Assembly (NCBI GenBank): GCA_004298435.1
Contig: SCSF01000108.1
Coordinates: 1 to 48,256 of the forward strand
Source: Beijerinckiaceae bacterium
GTDB taxonomy: Bacteria; Pseudomonadota; Alphaproteobacteria; Rhizobiales; Beijerinckiaceae
DNA length: 48,256 nucleotides
Direction: 5' to 3'
Part shown: positions 8,497 to 15,840 of the stretch, in pieces
Layout of the letters: each line of letters begins with the position of its first letter
Position numbering within the stretch: position 1 is the stretch's first letter
The notes under the pieces: generated by a model
What the model was told of the DNA's origin: nothing
Database searches by the model: none
The model's input: only the letters and a program-made list of their open reading frames with translations
Translations under genes and position numbers: made by a program

Positions 8497-8551
8497 GCGC
8501 GCTTCACAAATCGATGGAATTATCAGTATTTAGATCGCCGAGCCCAGCCTC

Positions 8552-8651
8552 TTTCCCGGCCGAAGCGTAGCTTCGAGCCTGGATCAAGGGGCCGGAGATT
8601 ACAGATCTGGGTCCCGGATCATCGACCACTTTGCGGTCTCGTCCGGGAAAG
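8552..8651. repeat. family C repeat, copy 1
   Basis: Begins TTTCCCGGCCGAAGCGTAGC, continues TTCGAGCCTGGATCAAGG, has a middle GGGTCCCGGATC and closes with CTCGTCCGGGAAAG. The ends form an inverted repeat (CTTTCCCGG / CCGGGAAAG). It aligns along its length with 34028-34136. Confidence 0.8.
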
Positions 8652-8714
8652 GGAGGTGGGTTTCAGGAACCCACGATTCACGCAATTCGTGAACTGCTTC
8701 AGGTCAATCGGGGT

Positions 8715-8820
8715 CTATAGCGTTTTCGAGCGAAGTGGCGTCCGGTTCGCGTGAAGAAAACGCGTCAAAACAAATAAGTAGAGCCGCGGTTCTGATTCCG
8801 TCAGAACCAAAACGGCTCTA
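8715..8820. repeat. composite repeat A plus B
   Basis: Family A (TATAGCGTTTTCGAGCGAAG, then TGGCGTCCGGTTCGCGTG and AAGAAAACGCG) is followed after a short AT-rich link (TCAAAACAAATAAGTA) by the family B hairpin (GAGCCGCGGTTCTGATTCCG, TCAGAACC, CGGCTC). The same A-link-B order, inverted, is seen at 30702-30785. This suggests A and B are halves of one mobile or regulatory repeat unit. Confidence 0.8.
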
Positions 8821-8830
8821 GTCCAACGCT

Positions 8831-9538
8831 CTATTGATCGTTGGCTGGGCAGCCAAACCAGCCGGGCGTCGGAATCAAGCATTTGGATTTCGATTTCTCA
8901 GCCGCCGTGGCTTCCTTCTGATCGCTTTCCGACATCTGGACTGGCACAAGGTAAGTGACTGGCGGGTCGATCAGATATTTGCGGGTCGGCGTCGAGCTGA
9001 GATGAACGTCACCATTGCCCGAAGCCGAAGCAGCCTTGCCGCCACCGGGCAACGTGATCTTGCCCCAAGGAGTCGTGACGCAGAAGGGCATGCCCCCGAT
9101 GGTCGTGCAATTCGGCGGCGGGGTTGGCGCTGCCGGGGGCGGCGGCGAATTGTCCGCGAGCGTGTCGGGGCTATCCATATCGAGCCTGGAATCGGCAACT
9201 GGAGCAAGTTGCCGGGAGTCGGCTCTTGCTCTGCGTAACGCGTTGGCGTCCGGATCTTTCGGCCAATCCTTGCTGCGAACAATCGAAGGATGCGGTGGCG
9301 GCAGATTATTATTCGGCGGGACGACCAGCATCGGGCGCGGCCGATAATCGATCGTCGAGCCGCTATCGTCCGTTGAGACTTTTTTGCTGTGCCCGCCAAA
9401 CGGCGAAGTTATGAGCTTCGTGATGGGGCTGAAAAAACTGCCGTCCGCGGCCAGAACCGGCGAAGCCGCAAAAAGCAATACGCCGACGGCCGTCGAGGCA
9501 AAACCGACATGGCGCAGCAAGCGTCTTTCCAAATCCAT
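8831..9538 (-). CDS. secreted hypothetical protein downstream of lspA
   Basis: A 235-residue protein with an apparent Sec signal peptide: basic start (MDLERRLLRH), hydrophobic core (STAVGVLLFAASPVLA) and likely cleavage after ALA near residue 31. The rest is Pro/Asn/Ser-rich, with a region YRPRPMLVVPPNNNLPPPHP, a block PNCTTIGGMPFCVTTPWGK with two Cys that could pair, and a C-terminal CLIPTPGWFGCP with two more Cys. The good ribosome site (GAGGGG) supports the ATG at 9538. Similar uncharacterised proteins accompany lspA in rhizobia. It follows lspA by 107 bp on the same strand, after ileS-lspA. Periplasmic or envelope location is inferred; function unknown. Confidence 0.75.
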   Translation of the reverse strand: MDLERRLLRHVGFASTAVGVLLFAASPVLAADGSFFSPITKLITSPFGGHSKKVSTDDSGSTIDYRPRPMLVVPPNNNLPPPHPSIVRSKDWPKDPDANALRRARADSRQLAPVADSRLDMDSPDTLADNSPPPPAAPTPPPNCTTIGGMPFCVTTPWGKITLPGGGKAASASGNGDVHLSSTPTRKYLIDPPVTYLVPVQMSESDQKEATAAEKSKSKCLIPTPGWFGCPANDQ

Positions 9539-9645
9539 GATTTCCCCTCACCCGATCAGCAACGCGGACCGGTTTACCTTTACGGTCATTAGCGGCAATT
9601 TAGAGGCCGCCGGCAATCCCGTGCAAGCCTTGAAATGACCGGCGA

Positions 9646-10203
9646 TCACCGCTTTTCGGCTGCGTCTGCATTTGGCGGCCCGGACGCCGGACCCTGCCTC
9701 TTTTTGCCGTTCGCCGAAGGCTCCTCCCCTATGAGGGATTCATAGAGCAGGCAGATGACTCCGGCCGTGATCGCCACGTCGGCAAGATTGAAGACATACC
9801 AGGAGAAGCCGCCGACGTGGAAATAGTAGAAATCGGCGACATAGCCGTAAAAGAAGCGATCACAGGCGTTATTTCCCAAGGCGCCGCCGATGATCAGCCC
9901 GAGCCCGATTGTCGTGAGCAGTCTCTGGCTTCGCCAGAGCCAGACACAGAGGAAGGCCGTCACCACCAGAGCGGCGGCGCTGAGCGCAAGCCGCCCGGTG
10001 AGGGTGTCGGCGCTGAGAAGCGAATAGGAAATGCCGGGGTTCTTCGCGAAGATCACGTCGAGGAACGGCGTCAGATGCACCGGCTGGCGCTGTCCGATCT
10101 TGAAGACATCGATCAGCCAGAGCTTGTTCGCCTGATCGAGCAACAGCGTGACAAGAGCCACCAGAAAGCCAATACGCCTCGGCGTCATTCCACAAAGCTT
10201 CAT
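9646..10203 (-). CDS. lspA: lipoprotein signal peptidase (signal peptidase II)
   Basis: Inner-membrane aspartic protease that removes the signal peptide from diacylated prolipoproteins. The 185-residue protein has four membrane helices. The catalytic aspartates are Asp115 in [12 protein letters not shown] and Asp142 in [10 protein letters not shown]. Other family blocks are LLDQANKLW near the first helix and [11 protein letters not shown], which replaces the usual KNxGxAFS. The C-terminal tail (about residues 158-185) is long, polar and Lys/Pro-rich, an extension beyond E. coli LspA. Its ATG overlaps the ileS stop as ATGA, so translation is probably coupled; the ileS-lspA pair is a classical arrangement. 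Confidence 0.96.
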   Translation of the reverse strand: MKLCGMTPRRIGFLVALVTLLLDQANKLWLIDVFKIGQRQPVHLTPFLDVIFAKNPGISYSLLSADTLTGRLALSAAALVVTAFLCVWLWRSQRLLTTIGLGLIIGGALGNNACDRFFYGYVADFYYFHVGGFSWYVFNLADVAITAGVICLLYESLIGEEPSANGKKRQGPASGPPNADAAEKR

Positions 10204-13200
10204 GTAAAAAGCCCGAGCGCTCTCAACTCGCGCAGCGCGGCAGCATCACGCGGCGTAACGTCGGGAAATTCCGGATCGCTGCCCACGAGCGGAGAAAACT
10301 TCCAGGATCGGGCGCATTTGCGGCCTTTCGCCTGCAAAGGAACGACCGCGACGCCCGGAACTTCCAGCAAGCGGAAGGCCTCGGCAGGCCCGTCGCCAGC
10401 AAGAATTTCGGCATCAGAGGTGATGCAGATCTCCGCGAAATCGAGCCCGTCGAGGAGGCTCCTCAACCCCTCATCGGCGATGTAGACCTGCGGCGCGGCT
10501 TCAAGCGAGGAGCCGATCTTCTTGTTCGCACGCTCGATTTCGAGCGCGCCAGTGACGACGGAGCGAACCTTGCGGATCGCCTCCCATCGCGCGGCAAGCT
10601 CCGGATCGCGCCAGGCAGCGGGGATCTCGGCGAAGCCTTCGAGATGCACCGACAGAGCCTCAGGATAGCGCGCGCGCCACGCCTCCTCCGCAGTGAATAC
10701 GAGGATCGGCGCAAACCAGCGCGTGACCGCGCGGAAGATTTCATCGATTGCGGTGAGCGCGGCGCGCCGCGTCCGGCTCGAAGGCGGATCGCAATAAAGC
10801 GCATCCTTGCGGATATCGAAATAGAAAGCGGACAGATCACTCGTCATAAAGTGCGACAGCGCGGCGATGATCTTCTTGTAATCGAAGGCGGCATAGGCCG
10901 CGCGAATCTCTTCATCCAGACTGGCGAGACGGTCGAGCATGAGGCGTTCGAGTTCGGGCATATCTTCGAACGCGACGCGCATTTTCGGATCGTAATGCGC
11001 GAGCGAGCCAAGCATCCAGCGGATCGTATTCCGCAGCTTCTTGTACGTCTCGACGAAGGTTTTCAGAATCTCCGGGCCGATGCGCAGATCATCGGAATAG
11101 TCGGATGCTGCAACCCAGAGCCGCAGAATATCCGCGCCCGCGTCCTTGATGACGGTTTGCGGCGCTGTGACATTGCCTTGCGATTTCGACATCTTCTGGC
11201 CCTTCTCGTCGAGAACGAAGCCGTGCGTCAGAACCGCATCGTAAGGCGCGCGGCCGCGCGTGCCGCAGCTTTCCAGAAGCGATGAATGGAACCAGCCGCG
11301 ATGCTGGTCCGAGCCTTCGAGATACATCACCTCGTCAGGGCCACCATCACGCAGGCGACGGATGCCGGCGAGACCGGGGAAATGCACCGGATCTTCCAGC
11401 GTGAAGGCATGCGTCGAGCCTGAATCGAACCAGACGTCGAGCACATCGTCGATCTTCTCGAAATCGGCAGAATCATAGTCGGGCGCGAGAAAGCGCTCGG
11501 CCGCGCCCTCCGCAAACCAGGCGTCCGCGCCCTCATCCGCGAAGACCGAGGCGATCCTCTCATTGATCTTCGGATCGACAAGAATCTGCTTCGTCTTCGC
11601 ATTGACGAAGACGGCGATGGGCACGCCCCAGGCGCGCTGGCGCGAGACGACCCAATCAGGCCGGTTGGCGATCATCCCGCGAATGCGGTTCTCGCCCTGC
11701 GCCGGATACCAGCGCGTTGCGGTGATTTCTTCGAGAGCGATCTGCCGGAGGGTCGGCACATTGGCCGGCCCCCTCTCCCCGCTCGCGGGGAGAGGGCTGG
11801 GGTGAGGGGCCTGGGGGTTGGCCGCAGATTGCAGCAAATCACCTCGCCCCTCACCCTGACCCTCTCCCCATTTATGGGGAGAGGGGACGCTTTCGAACTG
11901 CTTATCCAGCGCGATGAACCACTGCGGCGTGTTGCGGAAGATCACCGGCTTTTTCGAACGCCACGAATGCGGATATTGGTGCTTCAGGCGGCCGCGCGCG
12001 ACGAGATTGCCCGCCTCGATCAACGCCTTGATCACCGCCTCGTTGGCGTCACCCTTGTTGCCCTTGTCGTCAATGACGCGCTTGCCGGTGAAGCCCGGCG
12101 CTTCCTCTGTGAGGAAGCCTTCGGCATCGACGGTATAGGGAATGCGCGTGTTGATGCCGCGCGCTTCGAGCGCGGCCTTGTTCGCCATCCAGATGTCGAA
12201 ATCGTCGCGGCCATGCGAGGGCGCGGTATGGACGAAGCCCGTGCCGGTGTCGTCGGTGACATGATCGCCATCGAGTAACGGGACATCGAATCCGTAGCCA
12301 TCAAATTTTGCAAGCGGATGCGCGCAGGTGAGGCCACGAAGTTCGGCGGCGCTCACATCGCGCACGCGCTCGTAGGCTTCAACCTTCGCAGCCTTGAAGA
12401 CGCTTTCGACTAGAGTGTCGGCAAGCAAATAATTCTCGCCAACTTTTGCCCAGTTGTTCTCAGGTGCCTGCGTCACACGGTAAAGACCATAGGCAATCTT
12501 GTGCGAATAGCTGATCGCGCGGTTGGCCGGAATCGTCCAGGGCGTCGTCGTCCAGATGACGACCCTCGCATCTTGCAAAGCGGACGCCTCGCAGGACTTT
12601 ACAGGAAACTTCACATAGATCGCATCGCTGACATGATCCTCATATTCGACCTCGGCCTCGGCGAGCGCGGTCTTCTCGACCACGCTCCACATCACGGGTT
12701 TTGAGCCGCGATAAAGCAGGCCATTGGCGGCGAATTTCATAATCTCACGCGCGATCTGCGCTTCCGCTGCGTAGCTCATCGTCAGATAGGGGTGATCCCA
12801 ATCCCCTACTCCGCCGAGCCGCTTGAATTCCTCACGCTGGATGCCCACCCAATGCTCTGCGAAGGCGCGGCACTGGCGGCGGAATTCGTTGATCGGCACC
12901 GCATCCTTGCTGCGGCCCTTGGCGCGGTATTCCTCCTCGATCTTCCATTCGATCGGCAGGCCGTGACAATCCCAGCCGGGCACATAATTCGCGTCCTTGC
13001 CCATCATCTGCTGCGAGCGAGCGACGAGGTCTTTCAGGATCTTGTTCAGCGCGTGGCCAATATGGATGTTGCCGTTGGCATAGGGCGGGCCATCGTGCAG
13101 CACGAATTTCGGCCGCCCGGCAGCCACCTCCCGCAGCCGGCCGTAAAGGCCGATCTCGGCCCAATATTTCAGAATTTCCGGCTCCTTCTGCGGCAAGCCG

Positions 13201-13292
13201 GCCCGCATCGGAAAGCCCGTCTGCGGCAGATAGAGAGTCCTGGAATAATCCGGGCCGTCGGCCTTTTTGGCCGCCCGTGTCGTTTCATTCAT
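10200..13292 (-). CDS. ileS: isoleucyl-tRNA synthetase with in-frame repeat insertion
   Basis: Charges tRNA-Ile and edits mis-activated valine; cytoplasmic class Ia synthetase. From ATG 13292 the protein is 1030 residues (E. coli IleS is 938). HIGH is literal at residues 77-80 ([17 protein letters not shown]), KMSKS is at 700-704, and the CP1 editing domain lies between them. After [11 protein letters not shown] the chain enters about 39 foreign residues (roughly 469-508; [17 protein letters not shown] to [14 protein letters not shown]) before rejoining [20 protein letters not shown]. This segment is a palindromic DNA repeat (11770-11886). The frame can be extended to an ATG at 13349, but that codon lies inside a family B repeat and has no ribosome site; the family N-terminus fits 13292 better. 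Overlaps lspA by 4 bp. Confidence 0.95.
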   Translation of the reverse strand: MNETTRAAKKADGPDYSRTLYLPQTGFPMRAGLPQKEPEILKYWAEIGLYGRLREVAAGRPKFVLHDGPPYANGNIHIGHALNKILKDLVARSQQMMGKDANYVPGWDCHGLPIEWKIEEEYRAKGRSKDAVPINEFRRQCRAFAEHWVGIQREEFKRLGGVGDWDHPYLTMSYAAEAQIAREIMKFAANGLLYRGSKPVMWSVVEKTALAEAEVEYEDHVSDAIYVKFPVKSCEASALQDARVVIWTTTPWTIPANRAISYSHKIAYGLYRVTQAPENNWAKVGENYLLADTLVESVFKAAKVEAYERVRDVSAAELRGLTCAHPLAKFDGYGFDVPLLDGDHVTDDTGTGFVHTAPSHGRDDFDIWMANKAALEARGINTRIPYTVDAEGFLTEEAPGFTGKRVIDDKGNKGDANEAVIKALIEAGNLVARGRLKHQYPHSWRSKKPVIFRNTPQWFIALDKQFESVPSPHKWGEGQGEGRGDLLQSAANPQAPHPSPLPASGERGPANVPTLRQIALEEITATRWYPAQGENRIRGMIANRPDWVVSRQRAWGVPIAVFVNAKTKQILVDPKINERIASVFADEGADAWFAEGAAERFLAPDYDSADFEKIDDVLDVWFDSGSTHAFTLEDPVHFPGLAGIRRLRDGGPDEVMYLEGSDQHRGWFHSSLLESCGTRGRAPYDAVLTHGFVLDEKGQKMSKSQGNVTAPQTVIKDAGADILRLWVAASDYSDDLRIGPEILKTFVETYKKLRNTIRWMLGSLAHYDPKMRVAFEDMPELERLMLDRLASLDEEIRAAYAAFDYKKIIAALSHFMTSDLSAFYFDIRKDALYCDPPSSRTRRAALTAIDEIFRAVTRWFAPILVFTAEEAWRARYPEALSVHLEGFAEIPAAWRDPELAARWEAIRKVRSVVTGALEIERANKKIGSSLEAAPQVYIADEGLRSLLDGLDFAEICITSDAEILAGDGPAEAFRLLEVPGVAVVPLQAKGRKCARSWKFSPLVGSDPEFPDVTPRDAAALRELRALGLFT
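11770..11886. repeat. family E palindromic repeat inside ileS
   Basis: Two hairpins with identical 10-bp stems, CCCTCTCCCC / GGGGAGAGGG, flank the element (11771-11796 loop GCTCGC; 11860-11885 loop ATTTAT). Just inside are perfect 11-bp inverted arms GGGTGAGGGGC (11800-11810) and GCCCCTCACCC (11846-11856). The whole element is therefore a nested inverted repeat. Its length as drawn (117 bp) is 39 codons and it reads through in the ileS frame without a stop. A relative lies at 15707-15830. Confidence 0.92.
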
Positions 13293-13340
13293 GTGTGCAA
13301 TGGCCTGATCGAAGCGCGGTTTCACCGCGAAGACGCCTTT

Positions 13341-13382
13341 TAGAGCCATTTGGCTTCTGATTCCATCAGAACCAAGGCTCCG
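13341..13382. repeat. family B repeat, copy 3
   Basis: AGAGCC, then TTTGGCTTCTGATTCCATCA, GAACCAAGGCTC: the TTCTGATTCCATCAGAACC core with outer GAGCC/GGCTC arms. It sits between ileS and the squalene-synthase-like gene and contains the optional upstream ATG of ileS. Confidence 0.75.
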
Positions 13383-13394
13383 CGGGCGCGAACT

Positions 13395-14249
13395 TCATTT
13401 GAGGACCCTGGCGGCGCGCCAGAGGCGCCATTGCCTCTGCCATTGCGGCAGGCGGATCATTGTATGAAAAGGTTCGTAGCCTGCCTTCTCCATGCACCGG
13501 AGATAGCTTTCGCACAGGCTCACGGGCAGAAACGCCCCGGCGGCCGGTGCAGCCTTCGCCTCGAGACAGGCGGCAAATTTTTCGAGATGGCCGCGCGCAT
13601 GGCCGCGTAACTCGGCCAGCACCGCGCGCAGCGCCGGCGAACCAATCCCCGTCTGCACCGCTTCGAAAACAGCGTCGTGGCGCTCGAGCATATCCCCCGG
13701 GAGATAGACCTGGCCCGTCGCTGCGTGCCAGGGCAGCGCCCGCATCAGGCCTGTCATTGCATAAGCGGCCCCTGCATGCGTTGCGGCCTCGCCGGGTTCG
13801 GTCCCGCTTTTGGGATCGAGAATGGCCGCAACAAGCTGGAACAACTGCCCGGCTGTCGCCCTGGCATAGGCTTCGAGCGCTTCCGTCGTCGGCATCGGCG
13901 CGTCGTAGAGATCGAACAGGCGGGCATCGATCAGAGCGAGGAGCGATGCGTTGGGTAGTTCGCAGCGTTCCAGAGTGCTGGTGAGCGCCGCGGCCACCGG
14001 GTTGGCGGCAGCTTCGCCCGCACGCTCGCCAATGAGAACCTCCCGCCACCATTGGAAGCGGATTTCGCCAAGGAAAGGTTCGGAAACCGACCTCCGCACG
14101 CGTCCGATTTCAAGGTTGAAAGCATAGAGCGCATGAACATGCGGCCGGCGTTCCGCCGGGAGAAAGAGCGCCGCCAGCCACCGATCGGGGTCTTCCCGCC
14201 GCAACAGCGCGTCGCAATAAGCGTAAGGCTCCTGCTCCGACGCGCCCAT
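13395..14249 (-). CDS. squalene/phytoene synthase-like protein (NDUFAF6-type)
   Basis: A 284-residue member of the squalene/phytoene synthase superfamily, with blocks ERRPHVHALYAFNLEIGRVR, FQWWREVL, AGAAYAMTGLMRALPWH and VYLPGDML. Canonical enzymes use two DxxxD motifs to bind diphosphates. Here the first is missing (the site reads NLEIGRVR) and no second clear DxxxD is seen, so catalysis is doubtful. The eukaryotic relative NDUFAF6 is likewise a complex I assembly factor with lost motifs. Its position next to the Mth938 (NDUFAF3-type) gene and secDF favours that reading. The ATG at 14249 overlaps the upstream TGA by one base (an in-frame GTG at 14252 is also possible), so the two are translationally coupled. 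Confidence 0.8.
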   Translation of the reverse strand: MGASEQEPYAYCDALLRREDPDRWLAALFLPAERRPHVHALYAFNLEIGRVRRSVSEPFLGEIRFQWWREVLIGERAGEAAANPVAAALTSTLERCELPNASLLALIDARLFDLYDAPMPTTEALEAYARATAGQLFQLVAAILDPKSGTEPGEAATHAGAAYAMTGLMRALPWHAATGQVYLPGDMLERHDAVFEAVQTGIGSPALRAVLAELRGHARGHLEKFAACLEAKAAPAAGAFLPVSLCESYLRCMEKAGYEPFHTMIRLPQWQRQWRLWRAARVLK

Positions 14250-14635
14250 CACGGCACAGCGAGCAGAGCCGCCGCGACCCGCCGGTCCTCGGCCAGAAGA
14301 ATCGAATATGTGCGCGCCGCCGCTCCGGTCGCCATCGGTTCCACCGTTATCCCCATGTCCCGCAGCCTCTTTCGCAAGCCCGGCTCCACAGACACAAGCG
14401 TCAAGCCCGTGCCGATCAGGAGATGTTCGATAGCTCCGGGGTTTTCATCAAAAACGGGGGCAAGCGACTCGATGGAAATGTCCTGAGGCGAAACGGCATC
14501 CCATGCCTTGATCCCCGACGGCAAAGCGAGAATCGAGCCGCGATGCGACATCCCGGCGAAGCGGAAGCCGCCGCCGCCATAACCCTCGATTACATGCCGC
14601 CCGGGCAGATAGCCGGAATATTTTGGTTCAGACAT
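14249..14635 (-). CDS. Mth938-like / DUF498 protein (NDUFAF3-type)
   Basis: A 128-residue protein of the Mth938 fold. Recognisable stretches are YSGYLPGRHVIEGYGGGGFR, the SHRGSILALP strand, DISIESLAPVFDENPG, and the core EHLLIGTGLTLVSVEPGLRK followed by GITVEPMATGAAARTYSILL. NDUFAF3, the mitochondrial homologue, is a complex I assembly factor, and gene order next to secD-secF is known to be shared among alphaproteobacteria. Start: I use the ATG at 14635 (MSEPKYSG). The frame runs back to 14695, but that upstream part passes through three hairpins and looks non-coding. Bacterial function is inferred from homology only. Confidence 0.85.
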   Translation of the reverse strand: MSEPKYSGYLPGRHVIEGYGGGGFRFAGMSHRGSILALPSGIKAWDAVSPQDISIESLAPVFDENPGAIEHLLIGTGLTLVSVEPGLRKRLRDMGITVEPMATGAAARTYSILLAEDRRVAAALLAVP

Positions 14636-14648
14636 TGGCATCTCTGAT

Positions 14649-14693
14649 GCGGGCCATGAGGCCCGCGGTCCGGACCGCGAACCTCTGGTTCGC
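14649..14693. repeat. three back-to-back hairpins between secF and Mth938 gene
   Basis: GCGGGCC-ATGA-GGCCCGC (14649-14666), the perfect palindrome GCGGTCCGGACCGC (14665-14678) and GCGAACC-TCT-GGTTCGC (14677-14693) follow one another, sharing GC bases at each junction. They end three bases before the secF stop codon. They could be an mRNA-stability or attenuation element inside the operon. Confidence 0.75.
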
Positions 14694-14695
14694 AT

Positions 14696-15688
14696 CTACG
14701 CACGGCTGCGAGCAGCGGTTTCCGTCACATCCGCTTCAGCCTTCCGCTTCGCCGGTTTGGTGGCGGCAGCACGCTGCGGCGGATCCGCCGATTCGTTGCG
14801 CAGGCCGAGATAGATCAACATCGGTGAGCAGATGAAAACCGAGGAATAGGTCGCGACGAAAATACCCCAGATCATGGCGATCGAGAAGGAACGGATCACT
14901 TCTCCGCCAAAGGTCACGAGCGCAAGCAATGCGAGAAACACCGTCGTCGCCGTCATAATTGTGCGCGGGAGCACGGCGTTGATCGATATGTCGATCAGCT
15001 CATCGGTGGGCATGCGGCGATATTTGCGCATCATCTCGCGGATGCGGTCGAGCACCACGACCGTCTCATTGAGCGAATAGCCAACGATGGTCAAAATCGC
15101 GGCGATCGAGGTCGTGTTGAATTCGAGCCGCGTCAGCGAGAAAAAGCCCACGGTCAAAAGAAGATCGTGCATGGTCGCGATAATGGCGCCGATCGCGAAC
15201 TGCCACTCGAACCGGAACCAGAGGTAGGCAAGCACAGCGACGATGGCGAGGACGACGCCGAGCGTGCCCGATTGCACCAGCTCGCTGGAGACTCTGGGGC
15301 CGACGACATCGACCCGGCGGAACTCATATTTCGACCCGAGCGATTTCTTGACCCGCGAAACCGTACTCTCCTGCGCGGTGGCGCCGCCCTTTTTCTGAAC
15401 GCCGAAGCGCAGCAAGACGTCCGATGGGGTGCCGAAACCCTGCACCTCCACGTCGCCGATATTCAGCTTGCTGACCGTTGCCCGGACATAGGCGATATCG
15501 GCATGGCCCGACTTGGCGCGCAGCTCCATGAGCGTGCCACCGGCGAAATCGATGCCGAAGTTCACCCCCAGGCTGAGGAAGAGCACGACCGAAACGATCG
15601 ACATGGTCGCTGAGAACGGATAGCTCATGCGCCGGAAGCGCATGAAGCCGAATTTCGTGTTCTCCGGGGCAAGGCGCAGAAGCTTCAT
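14696..15688 (-). CDS. secF: protein translocase subunit SecF
   Basis: Partner of SecD in the RND-type accessory complex that uses the proton gradient to help complete protein export through SecYEG. A 330-residue protein with six membrane segments: the first around residues 18-40, then a periplasmic domain, then five more. Conserved blocks are NFGIDFAGGTLMELR, RVDVVGPRVSSELV and VGYSLNETVVVLDRIREMMR. The start is ATG 15688 (MKLLRLAPENTKFGFMRFR) with AAAGGG upstream; longer in-frame extensions run into the repeat at 15707-15830. The tail after the last helix is basic and Ala-rich (KPAKRKAEADVTET). Confidence 0.96.
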   Translation of the reverse strand: MKLLRLAPENTKFGFMRFRRMSYPFSATMSIVSVVLFLSLGVNFGIDFAGGTLMELRAKSGHADIAYVRATVSKLNIGDVEVQGFGTPSDVLLRFGVQKKGGATAQESTVSRVKKSLGSKYEFRRVDVVGPRVSSELVQSGTLGVVLAIVAVLAYLWFRFEWQFAIGAIIATMHDLLLTVGFFSLTRLEFNTTSIAAILTIVGYSLNETVVVLDRIREMMRKYRRMPTDELIDISINAVLPRTIMTATTVFLALLALVTFGGEVIRSFSIAMIWGIFVATYSSVFICSPMLIYLGLRNESADPPQRAAATKPAKRKAEADVTETAARSRA

Positions 15689-15706
15689 CAAATAGCCCTT
15701 TGTTTT

Positions 15707-15830
15707 CCCTCTCCCGCTTACGGGGGAAGGCGCCGAGCGCCGCGAGGCGGATGAGGGGTCTAGCAAACCGGCGACCGGCCCTCATCCGGCCTGACTTCGT
15801 CAGGCCACCTTCTCCCGCCTGCGGGAGAAG
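15707..15830. repeat. family E-like palindromic repeat between secD and secF
   Basis: Outer hairpins CCCTCTCCCGCTTACGGGGG and TTCTCCCGCCTGCGGGAGAA enclose inverted arms GGATGAGGG (15749-15757) and CCCTCATCC (15779-15787), plus a small GGCCTGACTTCGTCAGGCC hairpin. The architecture equals that of the ileS element, with diverged sequence. It occupies nearly all of the 152-bp secD-secF gap. Confidence 0.88.
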
Positions 15831-15840
15831 AAGCGCGCAG

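Larger units (their letters stand above)
8417..8830. other. convergent gap filled with dispersed repeats
   Basis: Contains four repeats in a row: a half copy of family D (8440-8496), family C (8552-8651), family A (8715-8764) and family B (8781-8820). No gene is supported here; a plus-strand frame at 8488-8754 simply runs through the repeats. Confidence 0.8.

Noticed and set aside
8488-8754. 88-codon plus-strand frame
   Set aside because: Composed of dispersed repeats C and A; no coding signal.
11770-11886. possible CRISPR or intein in ileS
   Set aside because: No spacers or regularly spaced repeats, and the segment is far too short and lacks splicing motifs for an intein.
13395-14249. hopanoid or carotenoid biosynthesis gene
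   Set aside because: The superfamily fits, but the DxxxD substrate motifs are not intact and no hpn or crt genes are nearby.
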